Source: Phycisphaeraceae bacterium (GTDB taxonomy: Bacteria; Planctomycetota; Phycisphaerae; Phycisphaerales; Phycisphaeraceae). From it: 64,000 nt of DNA. This document shows positions 19,575-28,834 of the stretch, piece after piece; position 1 is the first letter of the stretch, and each line of letters begins with the position of its first letter. The stretch is taken from NCBI GenBank assembly GCA_020851735.1, contig JADZCD010000037.1:87775-151774 (forward strand). Reading direction: 5' to 3'. The notes under the pieces were generated by a model that made no database searches, was not told the DNA's origin, and saw nothing but the letters and a program-made list of their open reading frames with translations. Made by a program: the position numbers and the translations under genes.

Positions 19575-21042
19575 TGCCCCCAAGCAAGCTCGTCCCTGGG
19601 TGGGTTGGCTGGTTTTTCTGCTGACGGTGGTCGGCGTGGTGGCCGTGGGCCTTTTGGGCACTTCCATCATGCAGCGCCGCCAGGAAGCCCGCGTGCAGCC
19701 GCCCTTGACGCCCATCGCGGCCTGGGAAACGGACAGCTCGGTGTGGGGTCTGAACTTCCCGCGCGAATACGCCTCCTACAAGCAGATGCAGGACGACACG
19801 ACCAAAACCAAACATGGCGGCGCCTTCCCCCGCGACTACCTGGAGGAAAGCCCCACCACCGTGCTGCTCTTCTCTGGCTACGCGTTCGCCAAGGAATATC
19901 GCCAGGCCCGCGGACATCTGTACGCCATCCAGGACGTGACCGGCACCAAGCGGGTGGACGAAAAAACCCCCGCCACCTGCTGGAGCTGCAAGAGTCCGGA
20001 CGTGCCGCGCCTCATGGCCCAGATGGGCCCGGAAAAGTTCTACGCCTCCATGTTCAAGGACCTAAAGAGCGAGATCACCCATCCCATCGGCTGCCTGGAT
20101 TGCCACGAGCCCAACACCATGCGTCTGCGCATCTCCCGGCCCGCCTTGCGCGAAGCCTTTGCCCGCCAGGGCAAGGACATTGAGCAGGTGTCGCATCAGG
20201 AAATGCGCTCGTTGGTCTGCGCCCAGTGCCACGTGGAGTATTACTTCAAGGGCGATGGCAAGTATCTGACCTTCCCCTGGGACAAGGGCACGAGCGTGGA
20301 AAACATGGAGGCCTACTACGAGGAATATGGTTTTAAGGACTGGGTGCACGCGATCAGCAAGACGCCGATGCTCAAAATGCAGCATCCGGACTACGAAGTC
20401 TACACCAAGGGCATCCACGCTTATCGCAACGTGGCCTGCGCCGACTGCCACATGCCCTACCGCACCGAGGGCGGCGCGAAATTCACCGACCACCACGTGC
20501 AAAGCCCGCTGCTGAACATCGCCAACTCCTGCGCCGTCTGTCATCGCTGGGGCGAAGAGGAAATCCGCACCCGCGTGGAAGCGATCCAGGACAAGGTTCT
20601 TGAAGGCCGAGTGCGCGCCGAGCGGGCCGTGGCCCTGGCCCACCTGGACATCGCCGCCTGCATGCAGGCCGGGGCGACGGACGAGGAACTTAAGGACGTC
20701 CGCCAGATGGTCCGCGGCGCGCAGATGCGCTGGGATTACGTAGCGGCCAACAACGGCATGGGCTTCCACGCGCCCCAGGAGTGCATGCGCATCCTCCAAG
20801 CCGCGGTGGACATATCCCAGGAATGCCGCGTCACCTGCGCCCGCATCCTGGCCAAGCACGGCTACACCGACCCGGTGCGCTATCCGGAATTCGACACCAA
20901 GGAAAAAGCCCAAGCTCTTAACTTAGCGTTCATCGCCGGGCAGGGGCCAGACCTGCTGGGCAAGCAGGCTGTGGCTTCCGAAGCTGACGCCGCCCCCAGC
21001 GCCCCCGTAAGCCTGGGGCTGAAGGCGGATTTGCCGAAGTAG
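19564..21042 (+). CDS. nrfA: Ammonia-forming cytochrome c nitrite reductase NrfA
   Basis: A 492-residue protein from ATG 19564, preceded by AAGGAG. One N-terminal hydrophobic segment serves as signal/anchor. Heme sites are CWSCK near residue 139 (the Lys-ligated catalytic heme that defines NrfA) and four CxxCH (CLDCH, CAQCH, CADCH, CAVCH). It reduces nitrite to ammonium with six electrons in the periplasm. Paired with nrfH this gives the standard NrfHA complex seen outside enteric bacteria. All diagnostic heme motifs are intact. Confidence 0.96.
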   Translation: MSPDAPKQARPWVGWLVFLLTVVGVVAVGLLGTSIMQRRQEARVQPPLTPIAAWETDSSVWGLNFPREYASYKQMQDDTTKTKHGGAFPRDYLEESPTTVLLFSGYAFAKEYRQARGHLYAIQDVTGTKRVDEKTPATCWSCKSPDVPRLMAQMGPEKFYASMFKDLKSEITHPIGCLDCHEPNTMRLRISRPALREAFARQGKDIEQVSHQEMRSLVCAQCHVEYYFKGDGKYLTFPWDKGTSVENMEAYYEEYGFKDWVHAISKTPMLKMQHPDYEVYTKGIHAYRNVACADCHMPYRTEGGAKFTDHHVQSPLLNIANSCAVCHRWGEEEIRTRVEAIQDKVLEGRVRAERAVALAHLDIAACMQAGATDEELKDVRQMVRGAQMRWDYVAANNGMGFHAPQECMRILQAAVDISQECRVTCARILAKHGYTDPVRYPEFDTKEKAQALNLAFIAGQGPDLLGKQAVASEADAAPSAPVSLGLKADLPK

Positions 21043-21179
21043 AGTGCGCTCCCGATGGGTCTAACTCGGTCACCGGCTTTGAAGCGGTGGATATGTCGTT
21101 TCAGCAATCTTTAGCCCGACCAATTGGTATTCTGTTGTGGTCGTCGTCGGCAGGCAATCACCTCTGATCTGGGGTTCCC

Positions 21180-24100
21180 ATGGACGAATTTACCGGTTTC
21201 CTACTGCTCCTTTTGATCATTTTCGTCTTCCTGGCCAATCTCGTCTGCGGTATTGCCGCTCTGATTCGCGTCCAACGCTACCGCAAGGAATTCACTCAAT
21301 TTCGAGAAGACGTCCGTCACCTGCTCAGTCAAATGCAGCGCATGGGCGGCGGCACTTCCACTTCATCGATCACGGCGGAACGACCGGTAGCACCCGCGCC
21401 GCCACCGGTGAGGGCCCAACCAGCGGCCACTCCCCCACCGCAGCCGCCGGCGGCTGCGCCGCTGGGGTCCGGTCACGTCACGGGTCGTCCTTTCCAAAAT
21501 CAGTCAATGCCCCAACCGATTCTTCGTCATCGCTACGCTGTTCCCCAAATCCCCGCCGCTTCCCCCCCGCGCGCAGCCGCGCCGCCGCCCGCCCAAGGGC
21601 CAGCCTGGAGCGGCGTGCTGATGGAACAGTTCGTCGGCACGCGTCTGCTGGTCTGGATCGCCGCCTTGGCCATGGCCTTTGCCGGTATTTTTTTGGCTAA
21701 GTATTCCTACGAAAGAGGCCTGCTGAGCCCCAGCATTCGACTGGCCCTGGCGGCGTTGTTCGGCTTGGCGTTACTGGGGGCTGCGGAATTTCTCCGCAAG
21801 CATGCGGCCCAGATCGCGCAAGCTTTGGCCGCGGCCTCGGTGGCGGTCCTGTTTGCCTGCATTCTGGTGGGCGTCTATCAGGATCACCTGCTTCCTTCGT
21901 CCGTCGCCGCGGTCCTGATGGTGATGGTCACGGTGCTGGCGGTGGGGTTTTCGCTGCGGCATGGTCCGTTGGTGGCGGTGCTGGGCCTAGTCGGCGGCTT
22001 CTTCACGCCGGTGCTCATCGGTCCGGAGGCCCGCAATCCCGCCCTGGAGATTCTTTATCTGATCCTGCTGCAAGTCGGCCTGCTGCTGGTGGCCCGGCGT
22101 CAGCAATGGTGGCCGCTGTCCCTGCTGACCATGCTGGGCACGGTGATCTGGGCGCTGGTGTGGCTGATCTCGCCCCAATATGCCCTGGAGTCAATTTTTC
22201 TAGGCAGTTTCATGCTCGCCTCGCTGGTGGGCGTGGTGGCGGCTTCGTGGGGCGTTGGCGGCGGCGGACAGGCGTTCTCCCGCGTGGTGGACGGCTTGCG
22301 CTGGTTGAGCGTGATCGCCAGCATGGGCATTCTGGCCGCCATGCTGCCGCTGCGGGAATTCACCTGGCTGGAGTGGTTTTTCTACTGGCTTCTGGCGGCC
22401 GGATGCCTCGTCGGCGGGCGCGTCAATCACCGCTATCACCCCCTGGCCTGGCTGAGCGCGACGCTGGCCCTGATTCTGGTCTGGTTCTGGAGCCAAGATC
22501 TTTTCACCCCGCTGGCGGCCCAGGACTACCGGGCCGTTGGACTGGTGCTCAGTGCTTTTGGAGCGTTGTTCGCCGTAGGCGGCTGCCTGTGCATTTGGGG
22601 TGCAAAGACGCCCGAAGGGCCCGCCCTATGGGCTGGTCTTAGCGCGGTGTCGGCGGTGGCGTACCTGCTCACCGCCTACCGCCTGCTGGCTCCGCCGTGG
22701 CTATACTTCTATGGCGAATTGTGCGTTGCCCTGGCGGTACTTTACTTGCCGGCCGCCATCCTGCTTTACCGCCGACGCGCCGTTGAACCCGGCGCCAATA
22801 ACGCCTTAGGTTCGCTCTCGCTGGGCATCTTCGCCCTGGTCGCTTTGGCGGTTCCCCTGGAACTCGAACCCACCTGGTTGGCGGTGGCCTGGGCGATTCA
22901 ACTGGGGGCGGTCGCGTGGATGCACAGGCTCTGGCGCATTGCCATGCTGCGCGTGGCCATCGGCGTCTTGCTGGTGGTGGTCGTCAGACAACTGCTCTTA
23001 AACGCACAGGTCTTTACGTATCCCATCGGGGCCCGGCCTCTTTTCAACTGGCTGCTCTATGGTTACGGCCTGCCCGCGCTGGCGCTGGCGTTTGCCTCCT
23101 TCCAACTTCGGCGCAGCGACGGGCCGGCCGACTGGCTGGCCGGGGCGGTGGAAGTCGGCGCCATCGCCTTGACTTTTGCGTTAATCAGCCTGCAGGTCCA
23201 CCACTACTTCCACGGGCAGGAATGGGAAAAGCTCAGATTCGACCTGTGCGAAGCAGCCACCTATTCCTGGCTGTGGCTGGGCTTCGGCGGGGCGCTGCTG
23301 GTGGCTGGGAACCTGCGGCATAGAGCGCTGCTGCGCGTGGCGGGTTGTGTCCTGGTCTTCGTCGGCCTGAGCCAAGCCATTCTTGGGCAGGGGTTGTGGT
23401 TTAACCCGTTATGGATTTACGCTGACTTAGGTCCCCACCGCTTCAGTCCGCTGCTTTTCTACAGCTACGGCCTGCCGGCGGTGATGGGCCTGGGCGTAAG
23501 CTGGCTCTTACGCAGAGGTTCACACCCAACCGTCGCGGCCTGGGTGGAGAGTTTGAGCCTCATGCTGCTCTTCCTGCTGGTGAGCTTGTTTACCTTCCAG
23601 GGATTCCACCGGGACATACTGATCAGGGACTACACGTTCGACCTTAAACACTCGAGCACATTCGCCTGGGTGTGGCAGGTGTTCGGCATTGTGCTGCTGG
23701 GGTTGACCCGCTGGTGGCCGCGCGCAACGCTCCGCTGGACGGGAACGTTGCTGGTATGCCTGGCGTTGGCCACGGTGATTCTGCTTCCCCTGACGCTGCG
23801 CAATCCCCTGTGGCATCCCTATCCGGTGGGCGAGAGAATCGTGTGGAACTGGCTGCTTTATTTCTTTGGCCTGCCGGCCGTGTTACTGGTCGTCACCAGC
23901 CGGGAATACGCGCGCCCAAGCCTGGCGAAATGGAAAGATAAGGAAAAGGGAATCACCACTCTGCTCCATGTCGTGAGCCTGCTCCTGGTTTTTACGCTCG
24001 TCACCCTGGAGGTTCGCCAGGCGTTTCACGGCTCAATGTTGTGCACGACGCAGATTTCCCCCGCGCGGCCATCGCAGGCGGAGCTGTACAGCTATTCCGC

Positions 24101-24377
24101 CGCCTGGATCGTGTTCGGCGCCATGCTGCTGCTGGCCGGCATCGCCCTGAAAAGCGCCCTGTTGCGCTGGGCGTCGCTGCTGGTGCTGCTCTTGGCGGTG
24201 GGCAAGGTGTTCCTCTACGACACGCGTCAATTGGGCAGCTTGTACCGGGTTTTCTCGCTCTTTGGCCTGGGCTTGAGTCTGCTGGTGCTGGCCTACCTGT
24301 ATCAGAAGCTGGTTTTTCGCGAAGAATTAGCCAACCGGCAGAAGACTTCCGATCCCACCGCGGGCACGGCCACGTAA
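21180..24377 (+). CDS. DUF2339 multi-pass membrane protein
   Basis: A 1065-residue protein. An N-terminal membrane helix and a short coiled region (RYRKEFTQFREDVRHLLSQM) are followed by a Pro/Ala-rich linker (about 60-140). Then WSGVLMEQFVGTRLLVWIAA begins a run of more than twenty hydrophobic helices to the C-terminus, with internal similarity (repeated FYxYGLPA, FHG and YSYxW motifs). This matches the DUF2339 family of large integral membrane proteins, whose function is unknown. It is co-directional with nrfHA but separated by 137 nt without a clear terminator. Confidence 0.85.
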   Translation: MDEFTGFLLLLLIIFVFLANLVCGIAALIRVQRYRKEFTQFREDVRHLLSQMQRMGGGTSTSSITAERPVAPAPPPVRAQPAATPPPQPPAAAPLGSGHVTGRPFQNQSMPQPILRHRYAVPQIPAASPPRAAAPPPAQGPAWSGVLMEQFVGTRLLVWIAALAMAFAGIFLAKYSYERGLLSPSIRLALAALFGLALLGAAEFLRKHAAQIAQALAAASVAVLFACILVGVYQDHLLPSSVAAVLMVMVTVLAVGFSLRHGPLVAVLGLVGGFFTPVLIGPEARNPALEILYLILLQVGLLLVARRQQWWPLSLLTMLGTVIWALVWLISPQYALESIFLGSFMLASLVGVVAASWGVGGGGQAFSRVVDGLRWLSVIASMGILAAMLPLREFTWLEWFFYWLLAAGCLVGGRVNHRYHPLAWLSATLALILVWFWSQDLFTPLAAQDYRAVGLVLSAFGALFAVGGCLCIWGAKTPEGPALWAGLSAVSAVAYLLTAYRLLAPPWLYFYGELCVALAVLYLPAAILLYRRRAVEPGANNALGSLSLGIFALVALAVPLELEPTWLAVAWAIQLGAVAWMHRLWRIAMLRVAIGVLLVVVVRQLLLNAQVFTYPIGARPLFNWLLYGYGLPALALAFASFQLRRSDGPADWLAGAVEVGAIALTFALISLQVHHYFHGQEWEKLRFDLCEAATYSWLWLGFGGALLVAGNLRHRALLRVAGCVLVFVGLSQAILGQGLWFNPLWIYADLGPHRFSPLLFYSYGLPAVMGLGVSWLLRRGSHPTVAAWVESLSLMLLFLLVSLFTFQGFHRDILIRDYTFDLKHSSTFAWVWQVFGIVLLGLTRWWPRATLRWTGTLLVCLALATVILLPLTLRNPLWHPYPVGERIVWNWLLYFFGLPAVLLVVTSREYARPSLAKWKDKEKGITTLLHVVSLLLVFTLVTLEVRQAFHGSMLCTTQISPARPSQAELYSYSAAWIVFGAMLLLAGIALKSALLRWASLLVLLLAVGKVFLYDTRQLGSLYRVFSLFGLGLSLLVLAYLYQKLVFREELANRQKTSDPTAGTAT

Positions 24378-24483
24378 GCCTGACCGGCAAGGTTCCCGCT
24401 GACGGATCCGCCTCCGTGGCCAGGTGCTTGCTTTACGCTGGGAAATCGCAGCGATAGAATGCGCCGCTGTCGTTCGCCCGCAC

Positions 24484-24557
<74 letters not shown>

Positions 24558-24559
24558 TT

Positions 24560-24596
24560 CCCCCCCCCGGAAGTGCCCCCCCGGAAGTGCCGCCCG
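24560..24596. repeat. G/C-rich CCGGAAGT repeat cluster after tRNA-Arg
   Basis: Two copies of CCCCCCGGAAGTG and a partial third (CCCGGAA) lie between the tRNA and the array element that begins at 24597. This is the reverse complement of the ACTTCCGGGGG motif. Confidence 0.75.
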
Positions 24597-24720
24597 GAAT
24601 TCTCGAATGACGAATTATGAATGACGAATGTCGAATGCGCGCCAGTCTTCCGCCTTAGGGCGAAGTTCTGGGTTTCATTCGTCATTCGTCATTCGTCATT
24701 CGTCATTCGTCATTCAGCAT
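24597..24720. repeat. 124-nt array-core-array element, copy 1 (GAATGAC family)
   Basis: Begins GAATTCTCGAATG and ends CATTCAGCAT. The left side carries degenerate GAATGAC heptads. A core of about 38 nt follows, whose reverse complement starts GAAACCCAGAACTT. The right side has six tandem GTCATTC heptads, the complement of the left unit, so the whole can fold into a long imperfect hairpin. Its last bases supply the stop codon of the methyltransferase gene. A second 124-nt copy is at 57133-57256. Confidence 0.85.
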
Positions 24721-25537
24721 TATCTGCCCCAACCCCTTCTCTCTTCACCCCTCGATACACCACCGCGATGCCCAACGTCAGCGGCTGCGTGCTGATCTGG
24801 GCGAATCCCGCCTGGGCCATCATGTCCGACATCGCCTCGCGGCTGATGAAGGTGCTCACGCTGCGCGGCAGATAGCGATACGCCCCCGTCCAATCCCAGG
24901 CGATCAGCGAAGCGGTCCAGGGCAACACGTGATTGAAATAGCCTTGATAAAGCCAACGCAAAAAGCGATTGGTCGGCAGACTGAACTCCAGCACGATCAA
25001 CCGCCCGCCCGGCCTTAGAACCCGCGCAAATTCCCGCACCGCCGTCTCCGGCTGCACCACGTTGCGAATGCCAAAGGCGATGCTCACCACATCCACGCTC
25101 GCGTCGGCCAGCGGCAGCCGCATCGCGTCCCCCGCCCCGAACGCCAACCGCTCCCCTGCCCCGCTCCGCCCGCGGTCGGCCGCCCCGCCGCCACGCGGAA
25201 TCTTCTTTACCGCCAGCTCCAGCATCGGCGGCGTAAAGTCCAGGCCGATCACCCGCCCCTTGCTTGACGCGCCTGTGCCTAGCGCCCGCTCGAACGCCAA
25301 CGCCAGATCGCCCGTGCCGCAGGCCACGTCCAACACGACTTCCTGGCCTTTCATGTCCGCCGCCCGCACCGCCGCCCGCCGCCAGGCCTGATCTCGCCCC
25401 AGCGAATGCACGCGGTTATTTAAGTCATAACTGCGGGCGATCGCGGCAAACATCTCCCGCACCCGCCGGGCCTTGTCCGCCACTTCGTGCGGGTTGGACA
25501 AGTCCGCTTCGTTCCAGATGGCTGAACGATCCGCCAT
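24710..25537 (-). CDS. menG: Demethylmenaquinone/ubiquinone-type C-methyltransferase (MenG/UbiE family)
   Basis: A 275-residue protein from ATG 25537; a longer frame adds 14 residues without a better ribosome site. SAM-binding motif I is VLDVACGTGDLAL; SIAFGIRNV and the RVLRPGGRLIVLEFSLP block are the UbiE/COQ5 signatures. It methylates the quinone ring at the end of menaquinone or ubiquinone synthesis; menaquinone is the likelier product in this lineage and is the donor NrfH would use. The last residues (NAE) and the TGA stop lie in the repeat element 24597-24720. Confidence 0.9.
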   Translation of the reverse strand: MADRSAIWNEADLSNPHEVADKARRVREMFAAIARSYDLNNRVHSLGRDQAWRRAAVRAADMKGQEVVLDVACGTGDLALAFERALGTGASSKGRVIGLDFTPPMLELAVKKIPRGGGAADRGRSGAGERLAFGAGDAMRLPLADASVDVVSIAFGIRNVVQPETAVREFARVLRPGGRLIVLEFSLPTNRFLRWLYQGYFNHVLPWTASLIAWDWTGAYRYLPRSVSTFISREAMSDMMAQAGFAQISTQPLTLGIAVVYRGVKREGVGADNAE

Positions 25538-25598
25538 GCTTATCGCCACGCCTTTTGGCCTAAGTGTTATTCCAGGCACGCCGCCACGAAAAAAACCT

Positions 25599-26549
25599 TT
25601 ATTCCCCGGCCGCCGGGTTGTGGCGCGGGGTCGGCAACTTGGCCAGCCGGGCGCGGATGGTCTGCTGGTACGCCGTCGCGTTCACCACGCCGCGCGACGC
25701 CTGGTCGGCAAAATGGCTGGCCACGTATTGGCGCACCTTCCTGGCCCGATCTTCCGGATACGGGTGGGTGGACAGAAACAGCGGCGTCTGTCCGCCCTTG
25801 GATTCAGCCGCCAATTTATCCAGCAGCGTGGCCATGGCCATCGGGTCATACCCGGCTTTCTCCAAGTATTGCAGCCCCACGCCGTCAGCCTCGTTTTCGT
25901 GCTGCCGGCTGAAGGGCAATAGAAACGCGATCGTTCCCACCTGCTGGCCCAGCTCCAATTCCGACCGCAGATCCGCCCCGCGCACGTCCGCCACCACCGC
26001 CAGCCCCACCAACGTGCCCTGCAGCACCATTTCCCGCGCCATCTGCTGCCCGGCATGCTTGTGCGTCACGTGCCCGATCTCGTGCCCCAGCACCGCCGCC
26101 ACTTCCGCTTCGCTGTCCAGTTTCTCCATCAGGCCACGGGTCAGGAACACGTGCCCGCCCGGCAAGGCAAACGCGTTGACCACCGACGAATCCACCACGT
26201 AAAACTGCCACGGCATGTCCGGGCGATGGCTGACCTGCGCCAGCTTGTTGCCCAGGTCGGTGACGTATTGCCGTACCTGCGGATCGTCCACCTGCCCGCC
26301 GAACGCCTTTTCGTATTCGGGCGCATACTGGCTGCCCTTTGCGATCTCCTGCGATTCGCTTAACGTGTTGAATTGCCGCTTGCCCGTCACCGGGTCCACC
26401 TGGCAGCCGGTCAATCCCGTCAAAAGCAGCATCGCCCCCAAGATCGTCGCCACCCGCGCCCGCCGGCGCAAACGCCACAGCTTATGCCCCCACAGTCCAT
26501 ATAAGCCGTTCTTCCCGTTTACCCGCGCTCGCCTGGTCCAGACCGGCAT
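25599..26549 (-). CDS. M48-family zinc metalloprotease, probable lipoprotein
   Basis: A 316-residue protein from ATG 26549, preceded by AAGGAG; the frame upstream of this is spurious. A basic N-terminus, a hydrophobic stretch and LTGLTGC form a lipoprotein signal. The HEIGH zinc motif, the downstream ENEADGVGLQYL (third ligand Glu) and STHPYPEDR are typical of M48 peptidases such as YggG/LoiP and BepA. It likely acts in the periplasm in envelope quality control. Confidence 0.9.
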   Translation of the reverse strand: MPVWTRRARVNGKNGLYGLWGHKLWRLRRRARVATILGAMLLLTGLTGCQVDPVTGKRQFNTLSESQEIAKGSQYAPEYEKAFGGQVDDPQVRQYVTDLGNKLAQVSHRPDMPWQFYVVDSSVVNAFALPGGHVFLTRGLMEKLDSEAEVAAVLGHEIGHVTHKHAGQQMAREMVLQGTLVGLAVVADVRGADLRSELELGQQVGTIAFLLPFSRQHENEADGVGLQYLEKAGYDPMAMATLLDKLAAESKGGQTPLFLSTHPYPEDRARKVRQYVASHFADQASRGVVNATAYQQTIRARLAKLPTPRHNPAAGE

Positions 26550-26930
26550 GGCTGACTCCTTGACCTTGGGTTGCCCATATCGTTGGCTTGCAGCAATCCG
26601 ATAATTTCCCTTCACACGCCGCTGCCCCCACCACCTGCACCCCCAGCTCCGTTCCACACACGCTTGCCCACCGCTCCGGAGAAACCAACATTCCCTGCCC
26701 TGCCCCAGGACTGATAATCCTAACTTGATTGTACCTTTAGAGAGAAAATCATCGTCCCGCCCCGTTCGGTTCGATCTTAACCCACGTCGGCACACGTGGG
26801 GTCTTACGCCGGCCGGCTGATTTACAGGAAGTCTCAGCCGCCCCGTCCTCTGCCGCATTCGCGGATCGCACGGAAGCCGCTGCTCGGAACCAGCCCCAAT
26901 AGGGCTCTACCGCTCGTGGAGACTTTAACG

Positions 26931-27641
26931 ATGCGACAAGATGTGCTCATGGAACGGTTTTTCACCAGTCTGATCAGCGGCGACCGCCGCGCCTCCCGCC
27001 AAGTGGTCGATCAGTTGCTGGAAGCTGACTGGTCCGCGGAAAACATCCTGGCCAAACTCTTCTGGCCCACCCTTGAGCACATTCAGCACCTGCATCGCAA
27101 CGACCAGCTTTCGGACCTAGCCCACCATTACGCCACCCGCCTGCTGCGCATGCTCACCGACCAGATGCAGCTGCGCCTGGCCCCCTCGGCCCCGCGCAAT
27201 CACAAGATCCTCCTGGTCTGCGGGCCCGACGAGCCCGAGGAACTGGCCGCCCAGATGGCCGTCGACCTGCTCGAAGCCGACGGACACGACGTGTTCTTCG
27301 CCGGCGGCGGCATCGCCAACGATGAGATCATTTCTCAATTAGGTGAAATCGACGCCCAGGTGCTGGTGGTCTTCGGCGCTCTGCCCAGCACCGTGCCCTT
27401 TACCCGTCTCCTGATCGACCGTCTGCAGGAGATCGGCCTGACCCCCGGCGTCCAGGTGGCCGTCGGCGGCGGCGTCTTCAACCGGGCCGAGGGCCTGGCG
27501 GAGGAAATCGGCGCGGACCTGTGGGCGAACAATCCCCTGGAACTGGTGGAAGTCATCAGCCAGAACCCCCAACGCCGCATGTCCGATGAACAGCGGACCG
27601 TGGGCCGCAAACGCCGGATCAAAAAGTCGGCCGCGGCTTAA
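26931..27641 (+). CDS. Cobalamin-binding-fold protein lacking the cobalt-ligand histidine motif
   Basis: A 236-residue protein from ATG 26931, with GGAG upstream. Residues about 1-85 resemble the B12-binding cap helices (WPTLEHIQHLHRNDQLSDL). Residues about 90-210 form a Rossmann-like B12-binding domain ending in VAVGGGVFNR and ADLWANNP. The usual DxHxxG motif is replaced by GPDEPEEL, so base-off/His-on cobalamin binding is not expected. A Lys/Arg tail follows. Cap plus B12 fold without the His occurs in some regulatory proteins; the ligand here is unknown. Confidence 0.75.
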   Translation: MRQDVLMERFFTSLISGDRRASRQVVDQLLEADWSAENILAKLFWPTLEHIQHLHRNDQLSDLAHHYATRLLRMLTDQMQLRLAPSAPRNHKILLVCGPDEPEELAAQMAVDLLEADGHDVFFAGGGIANDEIISQLGEIDAQVLVVFGALPSTVPFTRLLIDRLQEIGLTPGVQVAVGGGVFNRAEGLAEEIGADLWANNPLELVEVISQNPQRRMSDEQRTVGRKRRIKKSAAA

Positions 27642-27687
27642 ACGCCCGGCGTCATGACCGCACCCATAAACATAAAAATGCCTGCAC

Positions 27688-27722
27688 CGCGGCGCGCCCC
27701 CCAAGACGCGCCGCGTTTTTTT
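27688..27722 (+). terminator. Intrinsic terminator after the B12-fold gene
   Basis: CGCGGCGCG and CGCGCCGCG form a 9-bp stem followed by seven T. Confidence 0.9.
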
Positions 27723-27746
27723 GTGAGCTTCCGTTTCTTAGCCAGC

Positions 27747-28451
27747 TTAGTTAGCGCCCAGACTGTCCACGCTGGCGGCTTTGATCTTGATGCGCGGGCA
27801 GGACTCGATGCTTGAAATGGCTGACTGAATCACCGGCATGCGCGGATTGATCGCCACGGCCCGGCGGTAATATTCCAGGGCCAGATCCAGATGCTCCATC
27901 TCCGCGTAACAGTGCCCGATGCCCGCCATGGCGGCAAAGTGCAAGGGCTCCCGCCGCAGCGTTTCCCGACAATCTTCCAGCGATTCTTCCCATTGCCCAA
28001 GATAGTAATGGGCGATCGAACACTGGTTGTAGGCCTCGGCGAAGCCGGGGTCGATGTGGTACGCATCCTCGAAGGGTTCGATGGCGTCCTGGTAGCGCTC
28101 CTGCTCGATCAGCGCCACGCCGCGCAAGAATGTTTTCGTCGCCTCCGGCAGGCCGCTGCGGAACCAGATGGACCACAGCGAATACTCCGCCATCTGGTTC
28201 ACCTGCGCGTCCACGTCGTGCAACGCCTTGGCCAGCGCGGGGACTACCTTCCGGTCGCCGATCAGACCCAAAGTGACAGCCGCCACCCGCCGCACGTCCA
28301 CTTCAAAGGCTTGCAGCAGCCGGCTGACATCCCTGGACGTCCATCGGCCTAAAACCGAGGCCGCCAAACCCGCCACGTCGCCGCGACGTAATGGCCCCAG
28401 AACTGTTTGTAGAAAATCTCCAGGCTCGATCAGATTTTTCGTAAGTCCCAT
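27747..28451 (-). CDS. HEAT-repeat plus TPR protein
   Basis: A 234-residue protein. Residues about 40-100 contain HEAT-like helices (VRRVAAVTLGLIGDRKVVPAL). Residues about 105-215 hold three TPR units (GVALIEQERYQDAIEPFEDA, AYNQCSIAHYYLGQWEESL, ALEYYRRAVAINP). There is no signal peptide or catalytic domain. It is probably a cytoplasmic scaffold; partners are unknown. It converges on the B12-fold gene. Confidence 0.78.
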   Translation of the reverse strand: MGLTKNLIEPGDFLQTVLGPLRRGDVAGLAASVLGRWTSRDVSRLLQAFEVDVRRVAAVTLGLIGDRKVVPALAKALHDVDAQVNQMAEYSLWSIWFRSGLPEATKTFLRGVALIEQERYQDAIEPFEDAYHIDPGFAEAYNQCSIAHYYLGQWEESLEDCRETLRREPLHFAAMAGIGHCYAEMEHLDLALEYYRRAVAINPRMPVIQSAISSIESCPRIKIKAASVDSLGAN

Positions 28452-28834
28452 TGATAACCCAGCCCCGTAAAAATGATGTGAACTACCCTTTAAGCCGCTT
28501 CCTGCGGCTCAACTCCTAACCGGGGCCCTCAACGAGTCGAAACCCTCCTCCAAACATGAACGAGTCCGCTCAAATACTAGGCGCTCATCACCAATATTTC
28601 TCTCTAAATCAAAATCGGCAAATTCTCTCGCCTCAACGCCGAAAACTTGACTTGTTCGTACCCTGATTCCCGTTACGGATATGCCAAACCTTAACCTTCT
28701 CCGATCCTCTCTATCACTTATAAACCGTCACGCTTCAAATTTCCACTCCCTTATCCTAATTTTCCTGTTTTCCCCAAATCAACTTTTTAAACGCTCTTCC
28801 AGCCTTTGACGCCCCTTGGAAAAATGTTCTGAAA
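28452..28834. other. AT-richer intergenic region
   Basis: No gene is seen. A small hairpin (AGCCGC/GCGGCT) lies near 28494-28510. The region 28560-28820 is noticeably richer in A/T than its surroundings and probably holds the divergent promoters of the TPR and GNAT genes, which I cannot place exactly. Confidence 0.4.

Noticed and set aside
24675..24720. Tandem ATTCGTC heptads as a CRISPR array
   Set aside because: Units are 7 nt with no spacers, and no cas genes are present.
26550..26858. Extended N-terminus of the M48 protease
   Set aside because: The lipoprotein signal would be buried, and AAGGAG precedes the downstream ATG 26549.
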